Source: Gallionellales bacterium GWA2_60_18 (lineage in GTDB: Bacteria; Pseudomonadota; Gammaproteobacteria; Burkholderiales; Gallionellaceae). From it: a stretch of DNA of 64,000 nt. Under the pieces are notes generated by a model, which saw only the letters and a program-made list of their open reading frames with translations, searched no databases and was not told the origin of the DNA. The stretch spans positions 20,731 through 84,730 of the forward strand of contig MGWS01000022.1 of assembly GCA_001801105.1 (NCBI GenBank). Reading direction: 5' to 3'. The position numbers were made by a program, and so were the translations under genes. Shown piece after piece: positions 1-10,272 of the stretch (the first letter of the stretch is position 1; each line of letters begins with the position of its first letter).

Positions 1-821
1 GCGGTCCAGTTGGTGCGGTTCTGGCCGGGAATGCCTATGGTGGTGTTGTTGCCGGCCTCATCCCTGAAACGCACCACCTGACCGGTAATATACCAGCGGC
101 CAAGGTCGCCCGCGCCGCCAAGCGCGGTCGCGCTCGGGGTGGTAGTTGCGCCGTCGGCGAACCTCCAGTGCGTCAGCGATGCCTTGAGCGGGCCGTTGGC
201 GTAGGCCAGGCGCATACCGTTCGACGATTCCGCGATCGGTGCGCTGCTTTTCATGGCATGGCTGAGCGTGAGCGTGAATCCGCCGATGCGCGGCGCGGTG
301 TATTTCAGCGCGCTGTTCACCCGGAAATTGCTGCCGGTATCGGCCGACCAGCCGCCGGGAGCCATGAAGTTTCCGGACGAGCCGACCTGGTCGCCGAACA
401 TGTCCGCTTCGCCGACGAGCCAGTCGTTCGCCGCCGCCAGCCGCCCCGCCAGTAGCGCGCCCCAGTCGCCGGACATACCGATATAGGTATCGCGTGATGT
501 GCCGAACAGAGTGTTGCCATCGCCGTTGGCATTGACGTTGGACTCCATCTGCCATAACAGTTTGAGTCCGTCGCCCAGCTCTTCGTTGCCTCTGAAGCCG
601 AGGCGCGAAGAATTGTTGGCCACGAAAAGATTATTGGCGAGGTCGCTGCCGCCGTTATCGCTGCGATCCAGCGACAGGTGCAGCTTGCCGTAGACCGAAA
701 CGTTAACGGTGTCGGCCAGGGCGACCGGGGTAACGCAGAGGCCGGCAATGACCAGAGCCCCGGCACAGCCTGTTGGCAGCGGGACACAAGTCAGGCAAGA
801 AGGGCGTGCGGTGCGGGACAT
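1..821 (-). CDS. outer-membrane porin (Gram-negative type), 3' end beyond window
   Basis: Reading leftwards from the ATG at 821, the frame stays open for 273 codons to the window edge, so the C-terminus is missing. The N-terminus is a signal-peptide-like segment with a hydrophobic core ending in ALAD. Mature sequence follows beginning TVNVSVYGKLHLSLDR, typical of betaproteobacterial trimeric general porins that start their first beta strand with 'VYGxL'. Further on, the pattern NNSSRLGFRGNEELGDGL and alternating aromatic strands (DTYIGMSGDWGALLAGR) match the porin_4 family. It would form a diffusion channel in the outer membrane. The gene is divergent from the YggU-like gene, so its promoter should lie in 822-925. 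Substrate preference cannot be read from this. Confidence 0.88.
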   Translation of the reverse strand, partial: MSRTARPSCLTCVPLPTGCAGALVIAGLCVTPVALADTVNVSVYGKLHLSLDRSDNGGSDLANNLFVANNSSRLGFRGNEELGDGLKLLWQMESNVNANGDGNTLFGTSRDTYIGMSGDWGALLAGRLAAANDWLVGEADMFGDQVGSSGNFMAPGGWSADTGSNFRVNSALKYTAPRIGGFTLTLSHAMKSSAPIAESSNGMRLAYANGPLKASLTHWRFADGATTTPSATALGGAGDLGRWYITGQVVRFRDEAGNNTTIGIPGQNRTNWT

Positions 822-925
822 GCGGGCAAATATCTTCGGATGGATCGATTGGGCGCAAAGTGTAGCACCCCGGGCGTTTGGCCGGCCTTACAATGGGGCT
901 GATATCCGGATTTTCAGGAGTAGTG

Positions 926-1222
926 ATGCAATCGTTCTGCCATTGGGAAGGCGACACTCTGGTGCTGAACATCCTCGGCCGGCCGCGCGCGAAGAAGACC
1001 AAAATCGGCAAAGTCATCGGCAAGCAGCTGGAGGTGCATGTCGCGGAGCATCCGGTGCGCGGGAAAGCGACAGCGCACCTGGTGAGATTTCTGGCGGAGG
1101 AGTTTCAGGTGCCCGAGAGTTCGATCACTGTGGTGTTCGGGGTGTACAACGTCAACAAGCAGTTGCGTATCGCCGCGCCAAAGCAGCTGCCTTCCATGAT
1201 CCCGCCATCCGGCGGCGCATAA
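926..1222 (+). CDS. DUF167 / YggU family protein
   Basis: This 98-residue protein begins MQSFCHWEGDTLVLNI. It carries the DUF167 signature: a basic loop (GRPRAKKTKIGK), then GKATAHLVRFLAEEFQVPESSI and a short beta strand near the C-terminus. Start choice: the frame is open upstream to 878, but the ATG at 926 has CAGGAG at 915-920 and gives the usual family length. The fold is a small alpha/beta protein. Its function is unsettled in the literature; it is often found near yggT or proC, which are not seen here. The next gene is a flavin reductase 81 bp downstream on the same strand. Confidence 0.8.
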   Translation: MQSFCHWEGDTLVLNILGRPRAKKTKIGKVIGKQLEVHVAEHPVRGKATAHLVRFLAEEFQVPESSITVVFGVYNVNKQLRIAAPKQLPSMIPPSGGA

Positions 1223-1303
1223 GCAATATCCGGTATCGCCTGCATCGTTCCGCCGTGCTATCTTTCCGGTGCAGTCCCCGGAAAATCCGTCGCGGAGGTC
1301 GGA

Positions 1304-1840
1304 ATGGCGAAGAAATCCTTTCCTTTATCCAAGGTATACAGCTTGCTCGAACCGGGGCCGGTGGTGCTGGTCACTACGGCGCGCAAGGGGCACGCCAATG
1401 TGATGACCATGACGTGGCACACCATGATGGAGTTCGAGCCGCCGCTGGTGGGTTGCGTGATCAGCGGCAACAACTACAGCTTCGCCGCGCTGGTGGCGAC
1501 GAAGGAATGCGTCATCAACATCCCGACGGCGGACATGGTGCGGACGGTGGTGAAAGTCGGCAGCATCACCGGCGCCAGGCTGGACAAGTTCGCGACCTGC
1601 GGCCTGACGCCGCTGCCCGCCGCGCAGGTGAAGGCGCCGCTGATAGACGAGTGCTACGCCAATCTTGAATGCCGGGTGGTCGATAGCCGGCTGGTGAACA
1701 AATACAACTTCTTCGTGCTGGAGGTGGTCAAGGCGTGGATCGACCCGGCCAAGAAAGACCCACGCACGCTGCATCATCGCGGTCGCGGCCGGTTCGCGAT
1801 CGACGGCGAAACGATCAAGCTGCCGTTCAACAAGAAGTAG
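1304..1840 (+). CDS. flavin reductase-like domain protein (FMN-binding split barrel)
   Basis: At 178 residues this is the usual size of single-domain flavin reductase-like proteins. The pattern PGPVVLVTTARKGHANVMTMTW near residues 17-38, then PPLVGCVIS, ECVINIPTADM and a C-terminal strand-rich half, matches the split-barrel family that binds FMN and reduces it with NAD(P)H or serves as partner of monooxygenases and metal reductases. A GGAGG lies just before the ATG (1294-1298). It ends six bases before the sorbosone-dehydrogenase-like gene, so the two are probably cotranscribed. No physiological acceptor can be deduced. Confidence 0.8.
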   Translation: MAKKSFPLSKVYSLLEPGPVVLVTTARKGHANVMTMTWHTMMEFEPPLVGCVISGNNYSFAALVATKECVINIPTADMVRTVVKVGSITGARLDKFATCGLTPLPAAQVKAPLIDECYANLECRVVDSRLVNKYNFFVLEVVKAWIDPAKKDPRTLHHRGRGRFAIDGETIKLPFNKK

Positions 1841-1845
1841 CGGCC

Positions 1846-2940
1846 ATGAGTTCCCGGATCATTCGCGCCGTTGCCTGCATCCTGCTGAGCGCCAGCATGG
1901 ACGCCCTCTGCCGCGAGCTGCCGCTGGATACCATCAAGCTGCCGCCCGGCTTCAGGATCAGCCTGTATGCCGAGGTGCCGGGTGCGCGCTCGATGGCGCT
2001 GGGGCCGGACGGCACGCTATACGTCGGCACGCGCGGCGACAAGGTGTATGCCGTGCGCAACGACGGCAAGCGCGCGGGCGAGGTCGTCACTGTCGCCTCC
2101 GGGCTCGACACGCCGAACGGCGTGGCGTTCCGCGACGGCGCGCTGTACGTGGCGGAGATCAGCCGCATCCTGCGTTTCGACGGCATCGGCCCGCGCTTGC
2201 GCAATCCGCCCAAACCGGTGGTGGTGAACGATCGCTTTCCCACCGATACGCACCACGGCTGGAAATTCATCCGCTTCGGCCCGGACGGTCTGCTGTATGT
2301 GCCGGTGGGCGCGCCGTGCAACATCTGCGAACCAGACCCCGCGCGCTATGCCGCGATCTTCCGCATGAAGCCGGACGGCACGGCGCTCGAACAGTACGCG
2401 CGCGGCGTGCGCAACACCGTGGGTTTCGACTGGGATCCCGACACCAATGAGCTGTGGTTCACCGACAACGGGCGCGACTGGCTGGGCAACAACGTGCCGC
2501 CGGACGAGCTGAACCACGCGCCGCGTCCCGGCATGCATTTCGGTTATCCCTATTGCCACGGCAAGGCGCTCGCCGACGACGAATTCGGTAGCAAGCGCGC
2601 CTGCGGCGAACTCACCCCGGCCGCGCTGGAACTCGGCCCGCATGTGGCGTCGCTGGGGATGTGCTTCTACACCGGCAGGATGTTCCCGGAAAGTTACCAC
2701 AAGCAGATATTCATCGCCGAACACGGCTCATGGAACCGTCTGCCGCCCATCGGCTACCGCATCACGCTGGTGCGCCTGGACAACGGCAAGGCGGCGAGCT
2801 ACGAGGTGTTCGCGCAAGGCTGGCTGCGCGGACTGACGGCGTGGGGCCGCCCGGTGGATGTGCAGGAGATGCCGGACGGCGCATTGCTGGTGTCGGACGA
2901 CAAGGCGGGCGTGATCTACCGCATCGGCTACGGAGAATGA
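1846..2940 (+). CDS. PQQ-dependent sugar dehydrogenase / L-sorbosone dehydrogenase-like protein
   Basis: This 364-residue exported protein has a signal-peptide-like N-terminus (RAVACILLSASMDALC) followed by LPPGFRISLYAEVPGARSMALGPDGTLYVGTR, the opening blade of the six-bladed glucose/sorbosone dehydrogenase propeller. Later blades show TPNGVAFRDGALYVAE, HHGWKFIRFGPDGLLYVPVG and FIAEHGSWNR, which are family hallmarks. A CNIC pair near residue 157 is a usual feature of this subfamily. The ATG at 1846 is chosen over the upstream open frame because it supplies the signal peptide and starts right after the flavin reductase stop. No PQQ biosynthesis genes are in the window, so cofactor and substrate remain unproved. 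Confidence 0.82.
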   Translation: MSSRIIRAVACILLSASMDALCRELPLDTIKLPPGFRISLYAEVPGARSMALGPDGTLYVGTRGDKVYAVRNDGKRAGEVVTVASGLDTPNGVAFRDGALYVAEISRILRFDGIGPRLRNPPKPVVVNDRFPTDTHHGWKFIRFGPDGLLYVPVGAPCNICEPDPARYAAIFRMKPDGTALEQYARGVRNTVGFDWDPDTNELWFTDNGRDWLGNNVPPDELNHAPRPGMHFGYPYCHGKALADDEFGSKRACGELTPAALELGPHVASLGMCFYTGRMFPESYHKQIFIAEHGSWNRLPPIGYRITLVRLDNGKAASYEVFAQGWLRGLTAWGRPVDVQEMPDGALLVSDDKAGVIYRIGYGE

Positions 2941-2962
2941 GTTGCCCCGAAAACTGCAAATC

Positions 2963-3086
2963 GTCCACGAAAGGCACGTAGCGGGGTAAGCAGTCATTTC
3001 GCCGCAAGGCGAAAGCTCGCAAAATCACGAAACTAACTGTAGTGCCCATTCGGGTCTTTTCGTGTTCTTTCGAGCCTTTCGTGGAC
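2963..3086. repeat. 124-bp palindromic intergenic element
   Basis: A perfect 13-bp inverted repeat bounds this stretch: GTCCACGAAAGGC at 2963-2975 and GCCTTTCGTGGAC at 3074-3086, extending to 15 of 16 with one mismatch. The interior has no ORF and contains small hairpins (CGCCGCAAGGCG). It fills the convergent gap between the sorbosone-dehydrogenase-like gene and ppx. The size and ends suggest a MITE-like or REP-like mobile repeat. It may double as a bidirectional transcription barrier. Confidence 0.6.
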
Positions 3087-3106
3087 AATAGCTTTTCCCA
3101 AGGTGG

Positions 3107-4582
3107 CTACTCCGCCACCACCTGCATGCTCAGCCCCAGCGTCTTCCACTGCTTCACATCTTCCTGCAGCGCGGTCTCGGTCAGCGGGCTCTGCGCCAGC
3201 CAGTCCGCGTCGAGCATGAGGTGGAACTTGGTGCCGCTGAAGTGTCCGTGCACCGGCGGCATGCGCGGGTCGCTGCGGTTGCGGCAGAACAGCACGGCGA
3301 GGCGCAGGGCCATCGCCAGCGCGCGGTTTTCGATATCGTTCAGTTGGCCTTGCAACTTGTCGAGGTTGCCGCGTTGTGCCAGCGCCAGCAAGCTCAGGCG
3401 CGCCTGATCCTTTTTCGAGAAGCCCGGCATGTCGGCGTTGGCGAGGATGTAGGCGGTGTGCTTGTGGTAGCCGCTGTGCGCCACGCTGATGCCGATCTCG
3501 TGCAGGCGCGCCGCCCAGTCGAGGGTGCGCAGCGCGGCCTCGTCGCACTCCGCGCCGAGGAACTGTTGCGCGAACACCTGCGCCAGACGTGTCACGCGCG
3601 AGGCTTGCGCGGCATCGACGCGGTAACGTTGCATGAGCTGGCGCACGGTGACCTCGCGCATGTCGTTGTCATGGAAGCGTCCCAGCAGGTCGTACAGCAC
3701 GCCTTCGCGCAGCGCGCCGAGCGCGGCATCCATGCGTGCTATGCCCAGTTCGCAGAACACCGCGTACATGATGGCGAAGCCGCCTGCCAGCACCGGGGTG
3801 CGATCCGGGCGCAGGCCGGGCAGGTCGAGTTTGCGCACATCGCCGATCCGGATCAGGTCGGCGCGCAATCGTTCGAGGCCGTCGCGGGTGATGCCGCTCT
3901 TGCTGTAGCCGTTCAGTTCCAGAATCTCGCACAGCACCCGGGCGGTGCCGGACGAGCCGAAGGCGATCTGCCACCGTCCATTGAAGCTCGCCGCGATGGC
4001 CTGTACTTCGCTGCGCGCCGCCAGTTCCGCCTGCTTGAGGTTCTGTTTGGTGATCGCGCCGTCCGGGAAGAAGCGGTTGCTGAAGCTGACGCAGCCCATA
4101 TACAGGCTTTCCAGTTGCAGCGGGATGAGGCCGTTGCCGATGATGAATTCGGTGGAACCCCCGCCGATGTCGACGACCAGGCGGTTGGCGTCGGACGGCG
4201 GCAAGCCGTGCGCCACGCCGAGGTAGATCAGGCGCGCTTCTTCCGCGCCGGCGATGACTTCGATGGGGCAGCCCAGCGCATGTTCGGCCTGTGGCAGGAA
4301 GTCTGCGGCGTTCCTGGCTACGCGCAGCGCGTTGGTGCCGACGGCGCGCACCGCTTCGCGCGGCAGGTCGCGCAGGCGTTCGGCAAAGCGTTCCAGCGCG
4401 GCGAGCGCGCACTGTTGTACGGCGGCATCGAGGTATCGGTCGGAAGTGAGCCCGGCGGCGAGACGCACCGGTTCGCGCAGCCCGTCCAGCAGGTAGAGCT
4501 GGTCGCCTTCCACCCGCGCGATCTGTAACCGGAAGCTGTTCGAGCCCAGGTCTACGGCGGCGAGTATAGGTTGATGTTGCAT
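3107..4582 (-). CDS. ppx: exopolyphosphatase / guanosine pentaphosphate phosphatase family (Ppx/GppA)
   Basis: The protein has 491 residues, the usual length for Ppx. The N-terminal ASKHA domain has AAVDLGSNSFRLQIARV (residues 8-24), the second phosphate loop VVDIGGGSTEFIIG, and GSSGTARVL. The C-terminal half is the HD-like helical domain (LHEIGISVAHSGYHKHTAYIL). It releases orthophosphate processively from polyphosphate in the cytoplasm and may also hydrolyse pppGpp. It is last in the minus-strand series prfC-rpiA-phoU-ppx, about 95 bp after phoU, which suits a phosphate-metabolism role. Ppx and GppA cannot be separated by eye with certainty. Confidence 0.93.
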   Translation of the reverse strand: MQHQPILAAVDLGSNSFRLQIARVEGDQLYLLDGLREPVRLAAGLTSDRYLDAAVQQCALAALERFAERLRDLPREAVRAVGTNALRVARNAADFLPQAEHALGCPIEVIAGAEEARLIYLGVAHGLPPSDANRLVVDIGGGSTEFIIGNGLIPLQLESLYMGCVSFSNRFFPDGAITKQNLKQAELAARSEVQAIAASFNGRWQIAFGSSGTARVLCEILELNGYSKSGITRDGLERLRADLIRIGDVRKLDLPGLRPDRTPVLAGGFAIMYAVFCELGIARMDAALGALREGVLYDLLGRFHDNDMREVTVRQLMQRYRVDAAQASRVTRLAQVFAQQFLGAECDEAALRTLDWAARLHEIGISVAHSGYHKHTAYILANADMPGFSKKDQARLSLLALAQRGNLDKLQGQLNDIENRALAMALRLAVLFCRNRSDPRMPPVHGHFSGTKFHLMLDADWLAQSPLTETALQEDVKQWKTLGLSMQVVAE

Positions 4583-4677
4583 GAGGGCTGGTGAGTGGTG
4601 AGCAGAGAGTGGGAGTGGGATTTCACTTACTACTTAGGCGCAACGCGCCGATCCACTCCCCACTTCCCATTAATCCT

Positions 4678-5385
4678 TTACAGCTGGATCTCCCGCTCGA
4701 TCTCGTCCACGGTGACATGGCGCACGTCGCGTCCTTTGACCATGTAGATGACGTATTCGGACATGTTCTTGGCATGGTCGCCGATGCGTTCGATGGCTTT
4801 CGCCACGAACAGTATCTCCAGCGAGGTGGAGATGGTGCGCGGGTCTTCCATCATGAACGTGATCAGGTAACGCATGATGGCGCGGAACTCTTCGTCCACT
4901 TGGTCGTCCTTGCGCACCACCTGTGCTGCGGCCACCACATCCAGCCGCGCGAACGCGTCCAGCGACATGCGCAGCATCTCCAGCGCCAGGTCGGCGGCAT
5001 GTTTGATCTCGTGGTAGCGCGGCAGGTTGAGCGCGCTTTTCTGCGACAGCAGCTTGGCCATGCGCGCGATCTTTTCGGCCTCGTCGCCGATGCGTTCCAG
5101 GTCGGTGATGGTCTTGACCACCGCCATCACCAGGCGCAGGTCGCCGGCGGTCGGCTGGCGGCGCGCGATCACTTGGCTGCACGCCTCGTCGATCTTCACC
5201 TCCATGGCATTGACGCGGTGGTCGTCCTCGATCACCCGCGTCATCAGCGCCACGTCGCCGTTCACCAGCGATTCCACGGCATGTTTGATCTGGCTTTCCA
5301 CCAGCCCGCCCATTTGCAGCACGTTGGCGCGGATGGCCTCGAGCTCGGCATCGAACTGGCGGGAAGTATGGTCATTGATGGGCAT
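4678..5385 (-). CDS. phoU: phosphate signalling protein PhoU
   Basis: The protein has 235 residues, as expected, with two repeats of the PhoU three-helix bundle. Each carries the metal-binding E-rich motif: DHRVNAMEVKIDEACSQVI in the first and DDQVDEEFRAIMRYL in the second. It ends with the AIERIGDHAKNMSEYVIYMVKG signature. PhoU links the Pst phosphate importer to PhoR and represses the Pho regulon when phosphate is high. No pst or phoBR genes are in the window; here PhoU sits between rpiA and ppx. An AAGGAGT precedes the ATG. Confidence 0.95.
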   Translation of the reverse strand: MPINDHTSRQFDAELEAIRANVLQMGGLVESQIKHAVESLVNGDVALMTRVIEDDHRVNAMEVKIDEACSQVIARRQPTAGDLRLVMAVVKTITDLERIGDEAEKIARMAKLLSQKSALNLPRYHEIKHAADLALEMLRMSLDAFARLDVVAAAQVVRKDDQVDEEFRAIMRYLITFMMEDPRTISTSLEILFVAKAIERIGDHAKNMSEYVIYMVKGRDVRHVTVDEIEREIQL

Positions 5386-5460
5386 GGTGTTACTCCTTAA
5401 AACTTGCAGTGTAAGCGGCGAATATGAATGTTGGATGACAGGAGCCTATCCCTCCGGCGT

Positions 5461-6120
5461 TCATGCCGTCATCGTCCTGACCCCCTCCGGGGTGCCGAGC
5501 AGCAGCACATCGGCGGCACGGCGCGCGAACAGGCCGTTGGTCACCACACCGGCCAATTGGTTCAATATGCTTTCCAGCTCCACCGGATTCATGATCTGCA
5601 AGTTATGCACGTCGAGGATGACGTTGCCGTTGTCGGTGGTGAAACCCTCGCGCAGCTTGGGCTGTCCGCCCAGCTTCACCAGTTCGCGCGCGATGTAGCT
5701 GCGCGCCATCGGGATCACCTCGACCGGCAGCGGGAATTTGCCCAGTACGTCCACCAGCTTGCTGGCGTCGCACACGCAGATGAATTTCCTGCTGGCCGCC
5801 GCGACGATCTTCTCGCGCGTTAGCGCGCCGCCGCCGCCCTTGATCATGTGCAGGTGGCGCGTGATCTCGTCCGCGCCGTCCACATACACCGGCAGGTCGC
5901 CCGCATCGTTCAGCGACAACACTTCGATGCCGTGTCCCCGCAAACGTTGCGCCGAGGACTCCGAACTGGCGACCGCGCCGCGTATCCTGTGCTTGATCGC
6001 GGCCAGTTCGTCGATGAAAAAGTTGGCGGTGGAGCCGGTGCCCACGCCGACGATGCAATCGGTCGGCACGTACTCGATCGCAGCTTTGGCGACTGCACGC
6101 TTTAAATCATCCTGGCTCAT
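5461..6120 (-). CDS. rpiA: ribose-5-phosphate isomerase A
   Basis: The 219-residue protein is the same length as E. coli RpiA. It shows the phosphate-binding [15 protein letters not shown] (near residue 28), the catalytic region YVDGADEI, and [14 protein letters not shown]. It interconverts ribose 5-phosphate and ribulose 5-phosphate in the non-oxidative pentose phosphate pathway, linking functionally to the transaldolase at 57098-58048. The frame is open to 6165 and a tandem ATG lies at 6123. The ATG at 6120 ([10 protein letters not shown]) is preferred because homologues begin there. Confidence 0.95.
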   Translation of the reverse strand: MSQDDLKRAVAKAAIEYVPTDCIVGVGTGSTANFFIDELAAIKHRIRGAVASSESSAQRLRGHGIEVLSLNDAGDLPVYVDGADEITRHLHMIKGGGGALTREKIVAAASRKFICVCDASKLVDVLGKFPLPVEVIPMARSYIARELVKLGGQPKLREGFTTDNGNVILDVHNLQIMNPVELESILNQLAGVVTNGLFARRAADVLLLGTPEGVRTMTA

Positions 6121-6222
6121 CATTTGCTCTTGCTCGCTTCCGGTATTGCCTGTTGTTGGCCGCAATTATTGCACGCGAAGCAGACTTTAGGGAGAACCGG
6201 TAGTGGCGCTGATCGCGTGCGG

Positions 6223-7869
6223 TTACAGTTGCTGCCCGTGTTCGCGCGTGGCGTGGAATTGCACCTTGGGCCAGCGTTCCTGCGCCAGGCGCAGGTTGAC
6301 GCCGGTGTCAGCGAGATAGGCGTAGTTGCCGTCCACGTCCTTCGCCAGTCGGCCCTGGTTGGCCTTGATGAACTCGTTGAGGTGGTTGGCGTCCGGGCAG
6401 GTCACCCAGCGCGCCGTATGGATGCCGGCGCGCTCGAACACCGCGTCCACACCGTATTCCGCCTTGAGGCGATGTTCGACCACTTCGAACTGCAACTGGC
6501 CGACTGCGCCGATCAGCAGCGCGTTGTCCGCCAGCGGGGCGAACACCTGTACCGCGCCTTCCTCGCCGAGCTGGCGCAAGCCCTTCTCCAGTTGTTTGGC
6601 CTTCATCGGGTCGCGCAGGCGCGCGCGGCTGAACAGCTCAGGCGCAAAATAAGGGATGCCCTTGAAGGTTAGCGCCTCGCCCTCGGTGAGCACGTCGCCG
6701 ATCTGCAACTGGCCGTGGTTGTGTACGCCGATGATGTCGCCCGCGTAAGCCTCGTCCATGCGCGTGCGCTCGTTGGCCATGAAAGTGACGGCGTTGGCCA
6801 GCTTCATCTCCTTGCCGCTGCGGCGGTGCTTCACCTTCATGCCCGAGCTGTAGCGGCCGGAACACACGCGCATGAAGGCGATGCGGTCGCGGTGGTTCGG
6901 ATCCATGTTGGCCTGTATCTTGAACACGAAGCCGGTGAAGGCCGGCTCGGTCGGCTGCACCATGCGCTTGTCGGTCTCGCGCGGCAGCGGCGACGGCGCC
7001 CAGTCCACCAGCGCGCGCAGCACTTCGCGCACGCCGAAGTTGTTGATGCCGGAGCCGAAGAACACCGGGGTCTGCCGGCCCTTGAGGAATTCCTGCAGGT
7101 CGAACGACGCGCCCGCGCCCGTGACCAGCTCGGTCTCGTCGCGCATGGTCCGCATCTCGCTCGGACATTGCTCGGTCAGTTTTTCAATCTGCGCGCCCTG
7201 CAGCACCTCGACCTCTTGGCCGGCCTTTTCCTCGCCCGGCGTGAAGCGCAGCACCTCATCGTTCAGCAGGTGATACACGCCCTGGAAACGCTTGCCCATG
7301 CCGATCGGCCAGGTCACCGGCGCGCAGTGGATCTTCAGCACCGATTCGATCTCGTCCAGCACCTCCAGCGGTTCGCGCACCTCGCGGTCCATCTTGTTGA
7401 TGAAGGTGATGATCGGCGTGTTGCGCAGGCGGCATACCTCGAGCAGCTTGATGGTCTGCGCCTCCACGCCCTTGGCCGCGTCGACCACCATCACCGCCGC
7501 ATCCACTGCGGTCAGCACGCGGTAGGTGTCCTCGGAGAAGTCCTGGTGACCGGGAGTGTCGAGCAGGTTGATGACGCAATCGTCGTAGGTGAACTGCATC
7601 ACCGAGCTGGCCACCGAGATGCCGCGCTGCTTCTCGATCTCCAGCCAGTCCGAGGTCGCATGGCGACCGCTCTTGCGCGCCTTCACCGTGCCCGCCATCT
7701 GGATCGCGCCGCCGAACAGCAGCAGCTTCTCGGTCAGCGTGGTCTTGCCCGCGTCGGGGTGGGAGATGATGGCGAAGGTGCGGCGGCGTTTGACCTCGCG
7801 CGCGATGATTTCATCCGTGGCGATGGCGCTTGCTGTTGCGTCCGTGCGGTCAGTGGAGAGGTCTGTCAT
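6223..7869 (-). CDS. prfC: peptide chain release factor 3
   Basis: The 548-residue translational GTPase has G1 HPDAGKTT (near residue 38), a G2 region with the [10 protein letters not shown] signature, G3 DTPGHQDF and G4 NKMD. The domain II and III sequences are typical of RF3, including the conserved C-terminal RWPKVQF. RF3-GTP recycles RF1 and RF2 from the ribosome after termination. It heads the prfC-rpiA-phoU-ppx run. A strong terminator hairpin separates it from the upstream tRNA-Phe gene. Confidence 0.96.
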   Translation of the reverse strand: MTDLSTDRTDATASAIATDEIIAREVKRRRTFAIISHPDAGKTTLTEKLLLFGGAIQMAGTVKARKSGRHATSDWLEIEKQRGISVASSVMQFTYDDCVINLLDTPGHQDFSEDTYRVLTAVDAAVMVVDAAKGVEAQTIKLLEVCRLRNTPIITFINKMDREVREPLEVLDEIESVLKIHCAPVTWPIGMGKRFQGVYHLLNDEVLRFTPGEEKAGQEVEVLQGAQIEKLTEQCPSEMRTMRDETELVTGAGASFDLQEFLKGRQTPVFFGSGINNFGVREVLRALVDWAPSPLPRETDKRMVQPTEPAFTGFVFKIQANMDPNHRDRIAFMRVCSGRYSSGMKVKHRRSGKEMKLANAVTFMANERTRMDEAYAGDIIGVHNHGQLQIGDVLTEGEALTFKGIPYFAPELFSRARLRDPMKAKQLEKGLRQLGEEGAVQVFAPLADNALLIGAVGQLQFEVVEHRLKAEYGVDAVFERAGIHTARWVTCPDANHLNEFIKANQGRLAKDVDGNYAYLADTGVNLRLAQERWPKVQFHATREHGQQL

Positions 7870-7879
7870 GGATGCACCG

Positions 7880-7912
7880 AAAAAGACAAATGCCCGAACG
7901 GATCGGGCATTT
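7880..7912 (-). terminator. rho-independent terminator between tRNA-Phe and prfC
   Basis: The 9-bp stem AATGCCCGA (7889-7897) and TCGGGCATT (7903-7911), extended by an A-T pair, has a 5-nt loop. It is followed on the minus strand by GTCTTTTT. It lies 65 bp beyond the tRNA-Phe gene and should end its transcript before prfC. Confidence 0.75.
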
Positions 7913-7976
7913 TCAACACGCGAAATTTTAATCAGAAACCACCTGATTAATTTTGCGTGCTATCGCACGCGAAATC

Positions 7977-8052
7977 TGGTGGCTCGGGGCGGAATCGAAC
8001 CACCGACACGCGGATTTTCAATCCGCTGCTCTACCAACTGAGCTACCGAGCC
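7977..8052 (-). tRNA. tRNA-Phe (anticodon GAA)
   Basis: The 76-nt minus-strand gene has acceptor stem GGCTCGG (5' end at 8052) pairing with CCGAGCC, discriminator A and an encoded CCA at 7977-7979. The D arm contains AGCTCAGTTGGTAGAGC. The anticodon stem CGGATT/AATCCG encloses GAA, and the T arm holds GGTTCGATTCC. All four arms fold, and the sequence resembles bacterial tRNA-Phe. Confidence 0.97.
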
Positions 8053-8127
8053 AAACTGTTGCTTTGTCGCGATCCGGGCTGCTTGGCCATTCATTCATGG
8101 CGCAGTGGCCGACTCGCGAAGGCGCGC

Positions 8128-8155
8128 ATTATACCGGTCTGCCGCCAAATGACAA
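8128..8155 (-). promoter_or_regulatory. promoter of tRNA-Phe with GC-rich discriminator
   Basis: On the minus strand, TTGTCA (8150-8155) and TATAAT (8128-8133) are spaced by 16 bp. They are followed by GCGCGCC, the GC-rich discriminator typical of stringently controlled stable RNA promoters. The -35 lies inside the groL terminator stem. The tRNA begins about 75 bp downstream of the -10, which leaves a 5' leader for processing. Confidence 0.7.
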
Positions 8156-8177
8156 ACCCCGCCGGAGCGGGGTTTGT
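8152..8177 (-). terminator. hairpin after groL, probable terminator
   Basis: A perfect 11-bp stem ACAAACCCCGC (8152-8162) and GCGGGGTTTGT (8167-8177) with a 4-nt loop lies 23 bp beyond the groL stop. No clear T-run follows on the minus strand, so termination may be partial. Confidence 0.55.
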
Positions 8178-8199
8178 CGGTACTGCAATGAAGCGTGGG

Positions 8200-10173
<1,974 letters not shown>

Positions 10174-10204
10174 TCAGTGAGTTGAAAAAATGCGGAGGCG
10201 GAGT

Positions 10205-10231
10205 TTAGCACTCTCCGCCTGCGAGTGCCAA
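10205..10231 (-). promoter_or_regulatory. CIRCE operator (HrcA site) of groESL
   Basis: TTAGCACTC (10205-10213), a 9-nt spacer and GAGTGCCAA (10223-10231) match the CIRCE consensus TTAGCACTC-N9-GAGTGCTAA in 17 of 18 positions. It sits 48 bp upstream of the groS ATG, in the expected 5' leader, and predicts repression by HrcA (not encoded in this window). Confidence 0.85.
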
Positions 10232-10232
10232 C

Positions 10233-10259
10233 AATTGGGGTGGTGCCGGGGATTTCAAG
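10233..10259 (-). promoter_or_regulatory. sigma-32-type heat-shock promoter of groESL
   Basis: On the minus strand CTTGAAA (10253-10259) and CCCCAATT (10233-10240) are separated by 12 bp. They match the RpoH consensus CTTGAAA / CCCCATNT closely. The CIRCE element follows directly, so activation by RpoH and repression by HrcA would meet at the same start. Confidence 0.7.
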
Positions 10260-10272
10260 GGGCGGGGAGCCC

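Noticed and set aside
4583..4677. Possible repeat between phoU and ppx (GTGGGAGTGGG-like words on both sides)
   Set aside because: Complementarity between the halves is too imperfect to call an element.
6715..7950. 411-codon plus-strand frame opposite prfC
   Set aside because: Shadow of the RF3 gene in GC-rich DNA; no recognisable domain or ribosome site.
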